From JAZTZP01 sp045637525 (GTDB lineage: Bacteria > Bacillota > Clostridia > UBA1381), in the NCBI GenBank assembly GCA_045637525.1, contig JAZTZP010000070.1:1-64000 (forward strand): a stretch of DNA of 64,000 bases, in the 5' to 3' direction. The notes under the pieces were generated by a model. It did not search any database and had not been told where the DNA came from. It saw only the letters and a program-made list of their open reading frames with translations. Below are positions 7,212 through 15,757 of the stretch, one piece after another (the stretch's first letter is position 1; every line of letters begins with the position of its first letter). A program made the translations under genes and the position numbers.

Positions 7212-7330
7212 AAACGCATTTTTTAATGCGGAAGGTGGATGCAGATTGGATTTTTTGTCCTTTCCGCCATACTCAATGTATGCGGATGGGACAAAAGAGC
7301 CCAATATGCGCCGCATTACGCATTAAAAAA
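7212..7330. repeat. inverted-repeat element directly after rpsG
   Basis: The ends are inverted (CGCATTTTTTAATGCGG near 7214-7231 and CCGCATTACGCATTAAAAAA at 7311-7330). Inside is a long interrupted hairpin: TTTTGTCC...CCGCCATAC/GTATGCGG...GGACAAAA, 7253-7297. The right end abuts the rpsG stop codon. It resembles a MITE or a structured operon spacer; no transposase is present. Confidence 0.5.
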
Positions 7331-7801
7331 TTACCAACGATAGTGAGCGAATGCCTTATTCGCTTCTGCCATCTTGTGAGTATCTTCACGTTTCTTAACA
7401 GAACCGCCCATACCGTTTACTGCATCGCAAATTTCGTTTGCGAGTCTTTCTCTCATTGTCTTTTCGTTACGTTCTCTTGAATAACGTGTAAGCCATCTGA
7501 GTCCTAAGGTTTGTCTTCTTTCAGGACGAACCTCCATCGGAACCTGATATGTTGCACCGCCGACACGTCTTGCCTTTACTTCGAGAACCGGCATGATGTT
7601 ATCCATAGCCTCATTGAACACCTCAAGAGCGTCCTTACCGGTCTTTTCCTTTACAATTTCAAAAGCATCGTAAACTATCTTCTGAGCTACACCTCTCTTA
7701 CCGTCAAGCATAATGTTGTTGATAAGCTTTGTTACTATAACGCTGTTATAGATAGGGTCAGCCAGAACCTCTCTTTTAGCAATGTAACCTTTTCTTGGCA
7801 C
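7331..7801 (-). CDS. rpsG: 30S ribosomal protein S7
   Basis: A 156-aa S7, which nucleates assembly of the 16S rRNA 3' domain. It begins PRKGYIAKREVLADPIYNS after the initiator and matches the family length exactly if the GTG at 7801 is the start. AAGGAGGG lies 7 bases before that GTG. It lies between rpsL (161-bp gap) and fusA (447-bp gap) in the str operon. Confidence 0.99.
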   Translation of the reverse strand: MPRKGYIAKREVLADPIYNSVIVTKLINNIMLDGKRGVAQKIVYDAFEIVKEKTGKDALEVFNEAMDNIMPVLEVKARRVGGATYQVPMEVRPERRQTLGLRWLTRYSRERNEKTMRERLANEICDAVNGMGGSVKKREDTHKMAEANKAFAHYRW

Positions 7802-7962
7802 AGTACTTCCCTCCTTCACAAATTATTGGGGAGCATTCCCCATATGAATATCACAGGTACTCCGGATATACTATTTCAATATCCCGTTTGTGCTAACGAA
7901 TTTATATTTATTATGATATAACCCGATATGCACATTTACCGAACTCCTGTCATCCGGCTAAA

Positions 7963-8385
7963 TTACTTCTTGGCAGCTTTTGCCTTCTTAGCGCCGTACT
8001 TAGAACGGCTCTGTAAGCGGTTTGCAACGCCCTGAGAATCCAAGGTACCGCGGATAATGTGGTATCTTGTACCAGGAAGGTCACGAACTCTTCCGCCTCT
8101 GATAAGAACTACGCTATGTTCTTGCAGGTTATGACCGATACCCGGAATGTAAGCAGTTACTTCTATACCGTTTGTAAGTCTTACTCTGGCAATCTTACGG
8201 AGAGCTGAGTTAGGCTTCTTTGGCGTAGCAGTTCTTACTGCTGTACAAACACCTCTCTTTTGAGGGGAGCTCTTGTCATTAACCTTCTTCTTCAAAGAGT
8301 TAAGGCTCTTCTGAAGAGCAGGGGCTGTAGACTTTTTCTTTGTGGTTTGTCTGCCTTTTCTTACTAACTGGTTAAATGTTGGCAT
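7963..8385 (-). CDS. rpsL: 30S ribosomal protein S12
   Basis: A 140-aa S12, a decoding-centre protein. The conserved blocks are visible: MPTFNQLVRKGR, KKPNSALRK, VLIRGGRVRDLPG and YHIIRGTLD. The lysines at the usual streptomycin-resistance positions (KKPNS and the residue after RV in this alignment) look ordinary by eye. An AAGGAGG site precedes the ATG. It is second in the operon after the L7Ae-like gene. Confidence 0.99.
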   Translation of the reverse strand: MPTFNQLVRKGRQTTKKKSTAPALQKSLNSLKKKVNDKSSPQKRGVCTAVRTATPKKPNSALRKIARVRLTNGIEVTAYIPGIGHNLQEHSVVLIRGGRVRDLPGTRYHIIRGTLDSQGVANRLQSRSKYGAKKAKAAKK

Positions 8386-8476
8386 ACCGTGTTACACCTC
8401 CTTATAATTTAGAAATTTTTTCGCTGAATAATCAGCATATATATTATTACACAAAAAATTGTGGAATAACCAAAAT

Positions 8477-8719
8477 TTATTTAACAACCGCGGCACAAGA
8501 CGCTTTTACCTGTATACCGCATAATTGTCCTAATTCTTTCATGGTTTCTACCATTTCAAGAGGCACGCCGTTTCCGGTGCAGAGCGACTTTACAGGTTCG
8601 CAAATTTTATCTTCACAATCACCGGCAAGAAAAACTTTTTCCGCACGATTTTCTTTCAGTAACTTCAGAACCTGCTTAAAACCAACCTGAAGCCGACTCT
8701 TTTCAGACTCAGAAATCAT
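8477..8719 (-). CDS. L7Ae/L30e-family RNA-binding protein (YbxF-like)
   Basis: An 80-aa protein of the L7Ae/L30e/Gadd45 fold, which binds kink-turn RNA. Typical segments are KLLKENRAEKVFLAGDCED and the C-terminal VKASCAAVV. It lies directly upstream of rpsL, as ybxF (rplGB) does in Bacillus. ATG 8719 (MISESEKSRLQ) is chosen over a longer start because the extra residues fall outside the family and a GGGAG site sits upstream. It is first in the operon, behind a strong promoter. Confidence 0.88.
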   Translation of the reverse strand: MISESEKSRLQVGFKQVLKLLKENRAEKVFLAGDCEDKICEPVKSLCTGNGVPLEMVETMKELGQLCGIQVKASCAAVVK

Positions 8720-8775
8720 AATAAATTCACGCTCCCAAAACAAAAATCGCATACTCCGACAGAGTACCATTACTG

Positions 8776-8804
8776 ATTATAACCGAAAAAACCCGAATTG
8801 TCAA
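8776..8804 (-). promoter_or_regulatory. str operon promoter
   Basis: On the minus strand TTGACA (8799-8804) and TATAAT (8776-8781) have a 17-bp spacer. It lies upstream of the L7Ae-like gene and makes the str genes independent of rpoBC, which is not next to them here. Confidence 0.85.
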
Positions 8805-8971
8805 GAGTTTTTCAATATTTTTTCTCCCAAAAACCACTTTTTTTTCATTTTTGTTACTAAATCATAAAATAAATACACAAATTCCGCAGCAAATAGGTGA
8901 TTTTTACTGCCAAAAGATATAAATTAACAATCAGCCGCTATCCGCTGTTTCTTATTACACCGACAAAAACA

Positions 8972-9003
8972 CCCGGCTCAAAACACAGAGCCGGGCATTT
9001 TTC
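8972..9003. terminator. bidirectional terminator
   Basis: CCCGGCTC (8972-8979)/GAGCCGGG (8988-8995) with ATTTTT after it and AAAAAC before it. It insulates the str operon promoter from the DUF1540 gene, which is read toward it. Confidence 0.85.
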
Positions 9004-9019
9004 TGATTGTTTAAAAAAT

Positions 9020-9190
9020 TCAGTTCTTAAGTTTAAATGAATTACAATCTGTGCACTCAACCATTGTAGGATTCATTTCGTGAGTACCTACCTGAATTGA
9101 CTTTAAACTGCAGTAATCAGCATCATTGCAATGATAAGCACATTGTGATACGGTGCATTTTATAGATTCGTTCACATTTTTACAACTCAT
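9020..9190 (-). CDS. DUF1540 cysteine-rich small protein
   Basis: A 56-aa protein (MSCKNVNESIKCTVSQCAYH...). It contains the DUF1540 pattern: CTV..C.YH....YCSL..I.VG, followed by a second cysteine pair, CTDC. Seven cysteines suggest metal or zinc binding. DUF1540 proteins are frequent in spore-forming Clostridia; the role is unknown. It is monocistronic, between terminators at 8972-9003 and 9203-9260. Confidence 0.85.
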   Translation of the reverse strand: MSCKNVNESIKCTVSQCAYHCNDADYCSLKSIQVGTHEMNPTMVECTDCNSFKLKN

Positions 9191-9202
9191 AATACTAAAC
9201 CC

Positions 9203-9260
9203 AAAAAGCCTTTCTGTCCGCAGTTTTTAAGCATTAATGCATATCTGCGGACAAATAGGC
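9203..9260 (-). terminator. terminator of the SLH gene
   Basis: On the minus strand GCCTATTTGTCCGCAG pairs with CTGCGGACAGAAAGGC around a 21-base loop, and TTTTT follows. It lies about 105 bases after the stop of the SLH protein gene. Confidence 0.7.
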
Positions 9261-9366
9261 ATTAATTTTACAAAAGAAAGATTTCGTAAACGCTTTGCTG
9301 AACTTGTTTCAGCAAATATATTTTAACCGAATGCACAGAATATATAACAGGAAAAAATTTCAAAGA

Positions 9367-10488
9367 TTATCTGTTAAGATAATTATAAATCATGTTCGCT
9401 GTTGCTTCTCTTGTGAGAACATCAGTTTCTTCGATACCGTCTTCTTCTGTTACAAAGCCCTTTTCAACAGCTGTTTCAAACGCCATGTCAAACTCAACCG
9501 TTTCGCCCTGAGCATTTAAAAGCATCATTGCAAGCTCTTGACCGGTAACAGTTCTGTCAGGCTCAAATTTATTGTCGCCTACACCGTTAACCACTCCGGT
9601 TTCTGTTGCCCAGCTGATATTTCCGTATGCCCAATGAGTTTCAGGAACATCATCAAATGCTGATGCATAAACCATTTTCGGTGCAGCTGTTGTTCTTTGA
9701 ATTAATGCAACAGCTTCTGCTCTTGAAACCTCTCTTTCAAGCTCAAGTCCTTCTTCAGTACCTAAAAGTATGCCCTGTTCATTTAAAGCCTCAGCCTTTG
9801 AAACCTCTGTTTCTTCGTTTTCTTCAGTTTCTTCTTCAACTGCTGCTTCTGCAACAGACATTATTACTATCTTTGACGGGTTTACAAGTGCCGGGATACT
9901 CATTGTCATAATATCCGCATACACAAAAATTTCAGAACCCTTTGTCAATTCTTCTGCTTTTACTATATTCTTTGTTCTGTACATTGCAACTTCTGCTGCT
10001 TCAAATGACACCTCATATGAGCCATCCTGACTGTATATAAATCCGTCTTGTACACTGTCAACCGTCATATATATCGGAGCACCAACCTCCGGATTATTGC
10101 GAACTATTATGTAGTACGCATATGACTGCGGCGGAAGACTTCTTGTTGTCATAGTACTTGCAACTACTGTGATAAGGTCGCCTTCCTTAACCTCTGTCGG
10201 AACGAGGTCTGTATCTGCAATCAATGTGTTTTCATCAATATTGAGTGCAAGGTCTTCTATTTCAATCTGATCTTCTGATACAGACTTAACCGTACCTTCC
10301 ACTAACCTCTTATCGGAAATGAATTCCGCCTCTTCTGAAATTATTTCTGATACTTCCTCAGAAATTAATTCTGCCTCTTCTTCAGAAATCAATACAGACT
10401 CCTGAATTTCCTCAACGCTTTCGTCGGCAATCGCTGCTGACGCTCCAAGCACTGATAATGCTAAAATAAGTGATAAAAGTCTTTTCAT
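9367..10488 (-). CDS. secreted SLH-domain surface protein
   Basis: A 373-aa protein. A signal peptide (MKRLLSLILALSVLGASAAIA) is followed by a very acidic segment with repeated SEE motifs (about residues 25-60), then a beta-rich central domain (about 60-215) and a Glu-rich linker. The C-terminus (about 245-373) carries SLH material: FDDVPETHWAYGNISWATETGVVNG, NKFEPDRTVTGQELAMML and a shortened last unit ending NMIYNYLNR. SLH domains bind pyruvylated secondary cell-wall polymers, so it is probably wall-anchored. An AAGGAAGG site fixes the start. The function of the central domain is unknown. Confidence 0.85.
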   Translation of the reverse strand: MKRLLSLILALSVLGASAAIADESVEEIQESVLISEEEAELISEEVSEIISEEAEFISDKRLVEGTVKSVSEDQIEIEDLALNIDENTLIADTDLVPTEVKEGDLITVVASTMTTRSLPPQSYAYYIIVRNNPEVGAPIYMTVDSVQDGFIYSQDGSYEVSFEAAEVAMYRTKNIVKAEELTKGSEIFVYADIMTMSIPALVNPSKIVIMSVAEAAVEEETEENEETEVSKAEALNEQGILLGTEEGLELEREVSRAEAVALIQRTTAAPKMVYASAFDDVPETHWAYGNISWATETGVVNGVGDNKFEPDRTVTGQELAMMLLNAQGETVEFDMAFETAVEKGFVTEEDGIEETDVLTREATANMIYNYLNR

Positions 10489-10691
10489 GTTTTCTACCTT
10501 CCTTTTCTTTATTTTATGTAATGTTTTAAAAACTTTCGACTTTTCAACGTTTTTTTGCCGTTTCGTATATAATACTTTTTAAAAGGGCAAAAGGTTGCAT
10601 TAATTTTAAAAATTTTTTTTGAAATTACTCAAACCGCATAAAAACAAGTAAATTTATATCATATATACTTCAAAAAAATGTTAAATTTCTC

Positions 10692-10720
10692 TTGTGTTTT
10701 TTTATTTTTTATGTTATAAT
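10692..10720 (+). promoter_or_regulatory. promoter of the MFS transporter gene
   Basis: TTGTGT (10692-10697) and TATAAT (10715-10720) with a 17-bp spacer. Its position rules out translation starts upstream of 10727. Confidence 0.75.
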
Positions 10721-10793
10721 TGATGCATGCACACCTGTTTTGCTTCAAAAATCACAGAAAAAAATATATTTATTAATAAAGGAAGAGAAAAAT

Positions 10794-12032
10794 ATGTCTA
10801 TGATAAGTTACAAAGGAACTAAATACGCTTGTTATTTTTCATATGTTGCGTCATCTGCAGCATTTGTTTTGCCGCCTATGCTGTTTGCGGCATTTAATGA
10901 AATATACCACGTTTCTTATACGCTGCTCGGCACATTGGTTCTTGTTAATTTTTTTACACAATTAATACTTGATCTGATTTTTACGTTTTTTTCAAAACAT
11001 TTTAATATTAAAGCTACTATAAGAATAATGCCGCTTTTAACATCTCTGGGTTTTTTAATATATGCACTCATCCCGATGCTTTTACCACAGCACGCATACT
11101 CAGGACTTCTGGCAGGAACAATAGTGTTTTCGGCAGCTTCCGGACTGGGCGAGGTATTACTCAGCCCTACCATTGCGGCCATTCCTTCCGATACTCCGGA
11201 TAAAGATATGAGCATTCTGCATTCGCTGTACGGATACGGCGTTGTATCTGTCGTAATTATAAGCAGTATTTTTATTAAGCTGTTTACTGTGGCAAACTGG
11301 ATGTACTTAGTTATGTTTTATGCCGTTTTACCGATTATTACTTTTGTATTTTTTTGTATCATGCCGTTGCCTGAAATGGACATGACGTCCCAAAAGACAA
11401 ATAAAAATTTCAAGAATAAAGCAAAAATTCTCACACTTTGCACATTTTGCATCTTTTTAGGCAGCGCCGCAGAAAATACCATGACAAACTGGATTTCAAC
11501 ATTTATGGAAAATGCGCTGAACCTTCCGAAATTAACGGGTGATATATTTGGCTTTATGGTGTTTGCGATTTTACTTGCACTTACAAGAACTTTTTATGCA
11601 AAGTACGGCAAAGACATAATGCGCACTTTAATTTACGGCATGATTGGTTCGGCTGTTTGTTATGTTGTTATTGCGTTTTCATCAAATGCCGCTGTTTCTG
11701 CTGTGGCTTGCGTTTTAGTGGGAATATGTACGTCTATGCTATGGCCCGGCACCCTTATCCTGATGGAAGAGAAGCTCCCCGGAATCGGCGTAGCGGCATA
11801 TGCACTTATGGCAGCCGGCGGTGATTTTGGCGGTTCGTTGGCGCCTCAGATTGTCGGAGCTGTTGTGGATTTTGTAAGTGCAAGCAATTGGTCGCAGTCC
11901 CTGACCGCAGCCTTAAATATAACAGCAGAGCAGCTCGGCATGAAAGCCGGAATGCTGTCAGCTGCGGCATTTCCGATTCTCGGTATATTTTTAACCATGT
12001 ATATGCGAAGCTACTTTACTAAAAACAAATAA
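10794..12032 (+). CDS. MFS transporter
   Basis: A 412-aa integral membrane protein with about 12 predicted helices and the central charged loop (QKTNKNFKNKAK, about 200-215) typical of major facilitator superfamily carriers. Start 10794 is chosen because the promoter at 10692-10720 excludes earlier codons and AAAGGAAG lies 8 bases upstream. The sequence looks closest to the sugar-permease-like (FucP-type) branch of clostridial MFS proteins, but I cannot assign a substrate. It is monocistronic and divergent from the SLH gene. Confidence 0.85.
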   Translation: MSMISYKGTKYACYFSYVASSAAFVLPPMLFAAFNEIYHVSYTLLGTLVLVNFFTQLILDLIFTFFSKHFNIKATIRIMPLLTSLGFLIYALIPMLLPQHAYSGLLAGTIVFSAASGLGEVLLSPTIAAIPSDTPDKDMSILHSLYGYGVVSVVIISSIFIKLFTVANWMYLVMFYAVLPIITFVFFCIMPLPEMDMTSQKTNKNFKNKAKILTLCTFCIFLGSAAENTMTNWISTFMENALNLPKLTGDIFGFMVFAILLALTRTFYAKYGKDIMRTLIYGMIGSAVCYVVIAFSSNAAVSAVACVLVGICTSMLWPGTLILMEEKLPGIGVAAYALMAAGGDFGGSLAPQIVGAVVDFVSASNWSQSLTAALNITAEQLGMKAGMLSAAAFPILGIFLTMYMRSYFTKNK

Positions 12033-12083
12033 TTTTTCATATATAAACTTTACATATAATATATGTGTATTTTCTGAAACTCA

Positions 12084-12109
12084 ATTTTTAAGCAATGGTG
12101 CTTAAAAAT
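12084..12109 (+). terminator. possible weak terminator after the MFS gene
   Basis: An 11-bp stem (ATTTTTAAGCA/TGCTTAAAAAT, loop ATGG) lies 52 bases after the stop. No T-run follows, so termination activity is uncertain. Confidence 0.35.
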
Positions 12110-12204
12110 ATGGAAAATCCGGTTATATTTTGTTGATTTTTATGTTCAAAGTTAAAAAAGAGTGACAATAATATGAAATCTTTTTAAACAATTACATTAA
12201 TGTA

Positions 12205-12233
12205 TAGACAAAACCTTTTTGTGATGTTATAAT
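12205..12233 (+). promoter_or_regulatory. promoter of the NlpC/P60 gene
   Basis: TAGACA (12205-12210) and TATAAT (12228-12233) with a 17-bp spacer, 53 bases before the start codon. Confidence 0.7.
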
Positions 12234-12286
12234 GTTACAATGAAAGATTATACGGAATTTTATGACTTTGAAAGAAGGAAATAAAT

Positions 12287-14884
12287 TTGATTTTGAAGAA
12301 GAAAGTTTCAAAAAAATGTTTATTAATAGCAGTGTGTATTCTTGCCAACATTCTTCCGCCGCCGGTTTGTGCCGAGCCCGTTATTCCGCTTTCGGCTTAC
12401 GAGGAAATGAGTCCTGATATAAACGGTGTAACGTTTATATGCCGCATGGTTTCGGTTTATGAAGACTTCCTGGGCGAATATGTTGAGTTTACAAGAGACG
12501 AAACCGTCCCCGCCGATATACCTGACGGTGCATTAAAAGCAGTTAGTGCCGGTTTTGCAGAATATGAAAGAATACCTGATTTTGACGCTGCAATAACAAA
12601 GCAAAATGCAGCAATGCTTATATATAAGGTAATAACAAAATATAATCCCGATTTTGAAATAACAGAAGCTGAAGCAGATTTTATTTTGAATTCATGCTAT
12701 GATAACGGCGAGCTTTACCCCGAAAACAGGGTAGCGTATGCGTTTTGTTTAAAGCACGGGATTTTTGATAATACCGTAAAGACCAATCCGAGCCGGGCTT
12801 TAACTAACACGGAAGCGGATTTTGTGTGTCAGAAAATGCGTAATTATTTTGCGGAGTCGCTTATTTTTAAAGCCGGCGATACCGAGATAAAGATGAATGA
12901 GCATATCGACAGACTAATTGAAACAGCAGGCAATCCGCAGCGAATAGACAAGACTCCGTATGGATTCTCATGGTATGTTTATAATACTTCATATGCCGAT
13001 TATTTCATGGCAGGAGTGGACAACGACCGCATATGCGCCTTTTATTCAAACGCTGAAAACTTCGATTTTAACGGAATTACAAAAGGTTCTTCATGGGAAA
13101 ATACGGCGATTTCGGAATCTGTACCGGGGCTTAAGTTTTATCCGGATGAAAACGGAAATACGGAAAGTGTGTTATTCAATCCTTATGAAAAAAGCGTTGA
13201 GTACGATGAAGAAATTATAACAGCGCTTAAGTCTGAGCTAACGGATATCATAAATGCCCACAGAACATATAACGGCATGTTTACCCTTAACATGACTGAA
13301 TCTGTGAATAAGGTAAATGTATTAACAGATTCATCAGGATATGACGTATGGGAGATTTTCCATAAGATATTGCTTCAAAAACCCGAAAATCCGGACGTTA
13401 TAAATGAAACAATAACAACAAGTGCCGACATAAGCATTGACGTATCGGTGAGCGAGGCACAAGAGTTTTTTGTTACAATAACAACAAACACCGCAAACCA
13501 CGGTATTTTACCGGCAGTGGTAAGCGAAGCGGATACCGCTTTACAAAGCTTTAACGTACCCAAAAAAGACGATATCAAAACACCGGAGATAATTTCAATA
13601 AACCCGGGTGATGTTTTAGACGCAAGCATGGATGTTTTAGTCGAGCTCAAGGACAGCGTTTCGGATAAATATCATCTTAAAATTTATGATACGGAAAAGA
13701 AAACGGAAGTTGTATGCCAATTTATAACATCTGAGGAAAAAGCATTTTTGCTTCCTAAAGAAATATTTACTCCGGGCGCCGAGTATCTGCTTGATATGTG
13801 TTCGATAGACGGAGAAAATCATTTTTACTGTGAACAGATAAACTTTACTTACGGAACAGCAGATTGTGCCGTTTCGATATTATCGCCGTTTAATGACGGT
13901 CTCACATACGACTCGGAAATAGAAGTTTCGCTTGATTCATCCGTTTATCATGATTTTAAACTGGATATTATAAACTCCTCAGGCGAAACAATACAAACTA
14001 CAATACTGAGGGATTCTCTTTCTGCGATAATGGAGAGTATACCGTCCGGAAAATACACGCTTCAGGCAACAGCTCTTAAGCGTGACACCGAAATCCCGTG
14101 TGGTGAAAGTGCAACAACTTCATTCACTATAAAGAAAATAACTCCTGTTATATCGGAGTTTGTGTTAAACCCGGATGAAAAGTTCAATTTCATATATGAA
14201 TCACCGGATTCACAGTATTTATATTTTTATGACGAAGAAATAATCTATATAGACGAAGAAGTAACGGAACTCGTTACGGAAATCGTTTCAGAGCCTATGC
14301 TTGACGATAACGGAAACGTTATAAAAGACGAAAACGGAAACGTTATAACAATCAACAGGGAAGTGCAAAAAGAGGTTACAAAAACCGTACAGTCTCCGAG
14401 AAAGAAGATTATTCAGAAAAAAGTACCGGCAACAAAGCAGTACAGAAAACTGAGATGTATGTATACCTCAGGCTCATATACAACCGGTGCAGTTTCAAGC
14501 GTTCATTCGACATATATGGGCGATATGATTGCCAATACCGCACTTAAATATCAGGGCATACCATATGTATGGGGCGGAATGTCCACCTCCGGCTTTGACT
14601 GTTCAGGACTTGTCAAGTATGTATCTGACAGCCTCGGCATAAACGTTCACAGAACGAGCGCCGAACAGTTTGCTTATGACGGAAGATATGTATTAAAAAG
14701 CGAGCTTATTCCCGGAGATCTGATTTTCTTCCAGGATAACGGAGTTATACACCATGTAGGAATTTATATTGGTGACGGAAAAATGGTCCACGCACCTCAC
14801 ACAGGTGATGTTGTAAGAGTTGCGTCAATCAATTCGGATTATTATATCCGGGAATACGCCGGAGCAAAAAGAATATCCGAATAA
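12287..14884 (+). CDS. large secreted NlpC/P60 cell-wall hydrolase
   Basis: An 865-aa exported protein. A signal peptide (KKKVSKKCLLIAVCILANIL) ends near residue 29. Residues 30-190 contain degenerate SLH-like repeats (NRVAYAFCLKHGIFD, RALTNTEADFV). The middle (about 400-650) is beta-rich and Ig-like. A charged hinge with a repeated DENGNVI phrase leads to a C-terminal NlpC/P60 domain (about 745-865). Its catalytic Cys772 is in FDCSGLVKYV, with His823 in HHVGIYIG and His835 in MVHAP: the triad of gamma-D-glutamyl-meso-DAP endopeptidases. The start is TTG 12287, with GAAGGAA 7 bases upstream and no ATG available. It probably remodels peptidoglycan at the surface. Confidence 0.88.
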   Translation: MILKKKVSKKCLLIAVCILANILPPPVCAEPVIPLSAYEEMSPDINGVTFICRMVSVYEDFLGEYVEFTRDETVPADIPDGALKAVSAGFAEYERIPDFDAAITKQNAAMLIYKVITKYNPDFEITEAEADFILNSCYDNGELYPENRVAYAFCLKHGIFDNTVKTNPSRALTNTEADFVCQKMRNYFAESLIFKAGDTEIKMNEHIDRLIETAGNPQRIDKTPYGFSWYVYNTSYADYFMAGVDNDRICAFYSNAENFDFNGITKGSSWENTAISESVPGLKFYPDENGNTESVLFNPYEKSVEYDEEIITALKSELTDIINAHRTYNGMFTLNMTESVNKVNVLTDSSGYDVWEIFHKILLQKPENPDVINETITTSADISIDVSVSEAQEFFVTITTNTANHGILPAVVSEADTALQSFNVPKKDDIKTPEIISINPGDVLDASMDVLVELKDSVSDKYHLKIYDTEKKTEVVCQFITSEEKAFLLPKEIFTPGAEYLLDMCSIDGENHFYCEQINFTYGTADCAVSILSPFNDGLTYDSEIEVSLDSSVYHDFKLDIINSSGETIQTTILRDSLSAIMESIPSGKYTLQATALKRDTEIPCGESATTSFTIKKITPVISEFVLNPDEKFNFIYESPDSQYLYFYDEEIIYIDEEVTELVTEIVSEPMLDDNGNVIKDENGNVITINREVQKEVTKTVQSPRKKIIQKKVPATKQYRKLRCMYTSGSYTTGAVSSVHSTYMGDMIANTALKYQGIPYVWGGMSTSGFDCSGLVKYVSDSLGINVHRTSAEQFAYDGRYVLKSELIPGDLIFFQDNGVIHHVGIYIGDGKMVHAPHTGDVVRVASINSDYYIREYAGAKRISE

Positions 14885-14892
14885 TATAACTT

Positions 14893-15011
14893 GCGGCTGA
14901 AAGCCGTAAATTTCACCCGCCTCAGTGCGGATTTCACCTGTCGTAAGACAGATTTCACATTTTGCCAAAGGCAAAATATTTCACTGCAAAAATGAAAATT
15001 CATTTTTGCCA
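14893..15011. repeat. half-array of hairpins joined by ATTTCAC linkers
   Basis: Five small hairpins (CGGCT/AGCCG, CCGC/GCGG, CTGTC/GACAG, ATTTTGCC/GGCAAAAT, GCAAAAATG/CATTTTTGC) are separated by the heptamer ATTTCAC at 14910, 14931, 14952 and 14978. The order and the 26-base last step match the right half of the full array at 33498-33837. It lies in the leader of the next gene. Confidence 0.75.
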
Positions 15012-15027
15012 CGGGGGGATTTTAAAA

Positions 15028-15669
15028 ATGGGAAATTCAAAATATGTTGTACAGGCGTGTACTGATAAGGAATACAGAGTAAAAACCATTATAATCTGTG
15101 CTCTGCTTATGATTTTTGCGCTTACAGCACTGGGACTTATGATATATAATCTCATAAAACTACGGTTCGGGTTTGTTATCGGTTACGCCTTAGGCATGGC
15201 ACTTGCGGTACTTTATGTTCTTATAAGAATGAATATTGCTTTTTCGACAAATGTTTCAGCGGACAGAAACTATCTGTACCTGACTACATGGAAAAACAAG
15301 CTTCTTCCGTATAAAACAAACTGCAATATACCGTTTATACGTGAGTTTATACCGGAAAAAAACCAAAAAATGCGCATAGATATAAATGACATTTCAAATC
15401 TCTACATAGGCACAAAAAGTTTTATAACAAGAAATATGGACAGACCTCAGTTTAATGAGCAATTCGGCAAAGGCTTTAAAGACAGCGACCTCAAAAAAAT
15501 AAATAAAGCCGATATCCTGTGCATTCTTACGGAAAGTAATACTTATTTTATGTCGGTCGAGGGATTCGATTCAAAATCTGTGTATAAGATAATACAAAAC
15601 GTACTGCGTGTTAATCCGAAAATAGATTTCCACGCCGGCTCAAAAAAATATAAAGGATACTACAGATAA
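15028..15669 (+). CDS. membrane protein of unknown function, two TM helices
   Basis: A 213-aa protein I do not recognise. Residues about 20-45 and 50-72 form two transmembrane helices (TIIICALLMIFALTALGLMI; GFVIGYALGMALAVLYVLI), followed by a cytosolic beta-rich domain that ends with a helix (VYKIIQNVLR), a layout like bacterial PH-domain proteins. ATG 15028 is chosen over 14962 because a GGGGGG site precedes it and the upstream extension would translate the hairpin repeat. The gene ends in a strong terminator. Confidence 0.7.
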   Translation: MGNSKYVVQACTDKEYRVKTIIICALLMIFALTALGLMIYNLIKLRFGFVIGYALGMALAVLYVLIRMNIAFSTNVSADRNYLYLTTWKNKLLPYKTNCNIPFIREFIPEKNQKMRIDINDISNLYIGTKSFITRNMDRPQFNEQFGKGFKDSDLKKINKADILCILTESNTYFMSVEGFDSKSVYKIIQNVLRVNPKIDFHAGSKKYKGYYR

Positions 15670-15670
15670 C

Positions 15671-15713
15671 AAAAGTCCTTAGCGAAAACCGTCGGGATTG
15701 CTAAGGACTTTTT
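15671..15713 (+). terminator. strong terminator
   Basis: The 13-bp stem AAAAGTCCTTAGC/GCTAAGGACTTTT is followed by T and A runs, two bases after the stop codon of the membrane protein gene. Confidence 0.9.
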
Positions 15714-15720
15714 AAATCAA

Positions 15721-15743
15721 GAGGGCGAAAATTAATCGCCCTC
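15721..15743 (-). terminator. terminator of the phospho-signalling operon
   Basis: GAGGGCGA (15721-15728)/TCGCCCTC (15736-15743) lies 14 bases past the last gene of the minus-strand operon. A T-rich stretch follows on that strand. Confidence 0.75.
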
Positions 15744-15757
15744 TCGCACCATCGTAA

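Noticed and set aside
7226..7480. Short open frames in the rpsG-fusA spacer
   Set aside because: They cross inverted repeats and the rpsG 3' end, lack initiation signals and look like chance frames in GC-richer repeat DNA.
7820..7962. Riboswitch or r-protein leader between rpsL and rpsG
   Set aside because: Only a small GGGGA/TCCCC dyad is seen; no conserved leader structure is recognisable.
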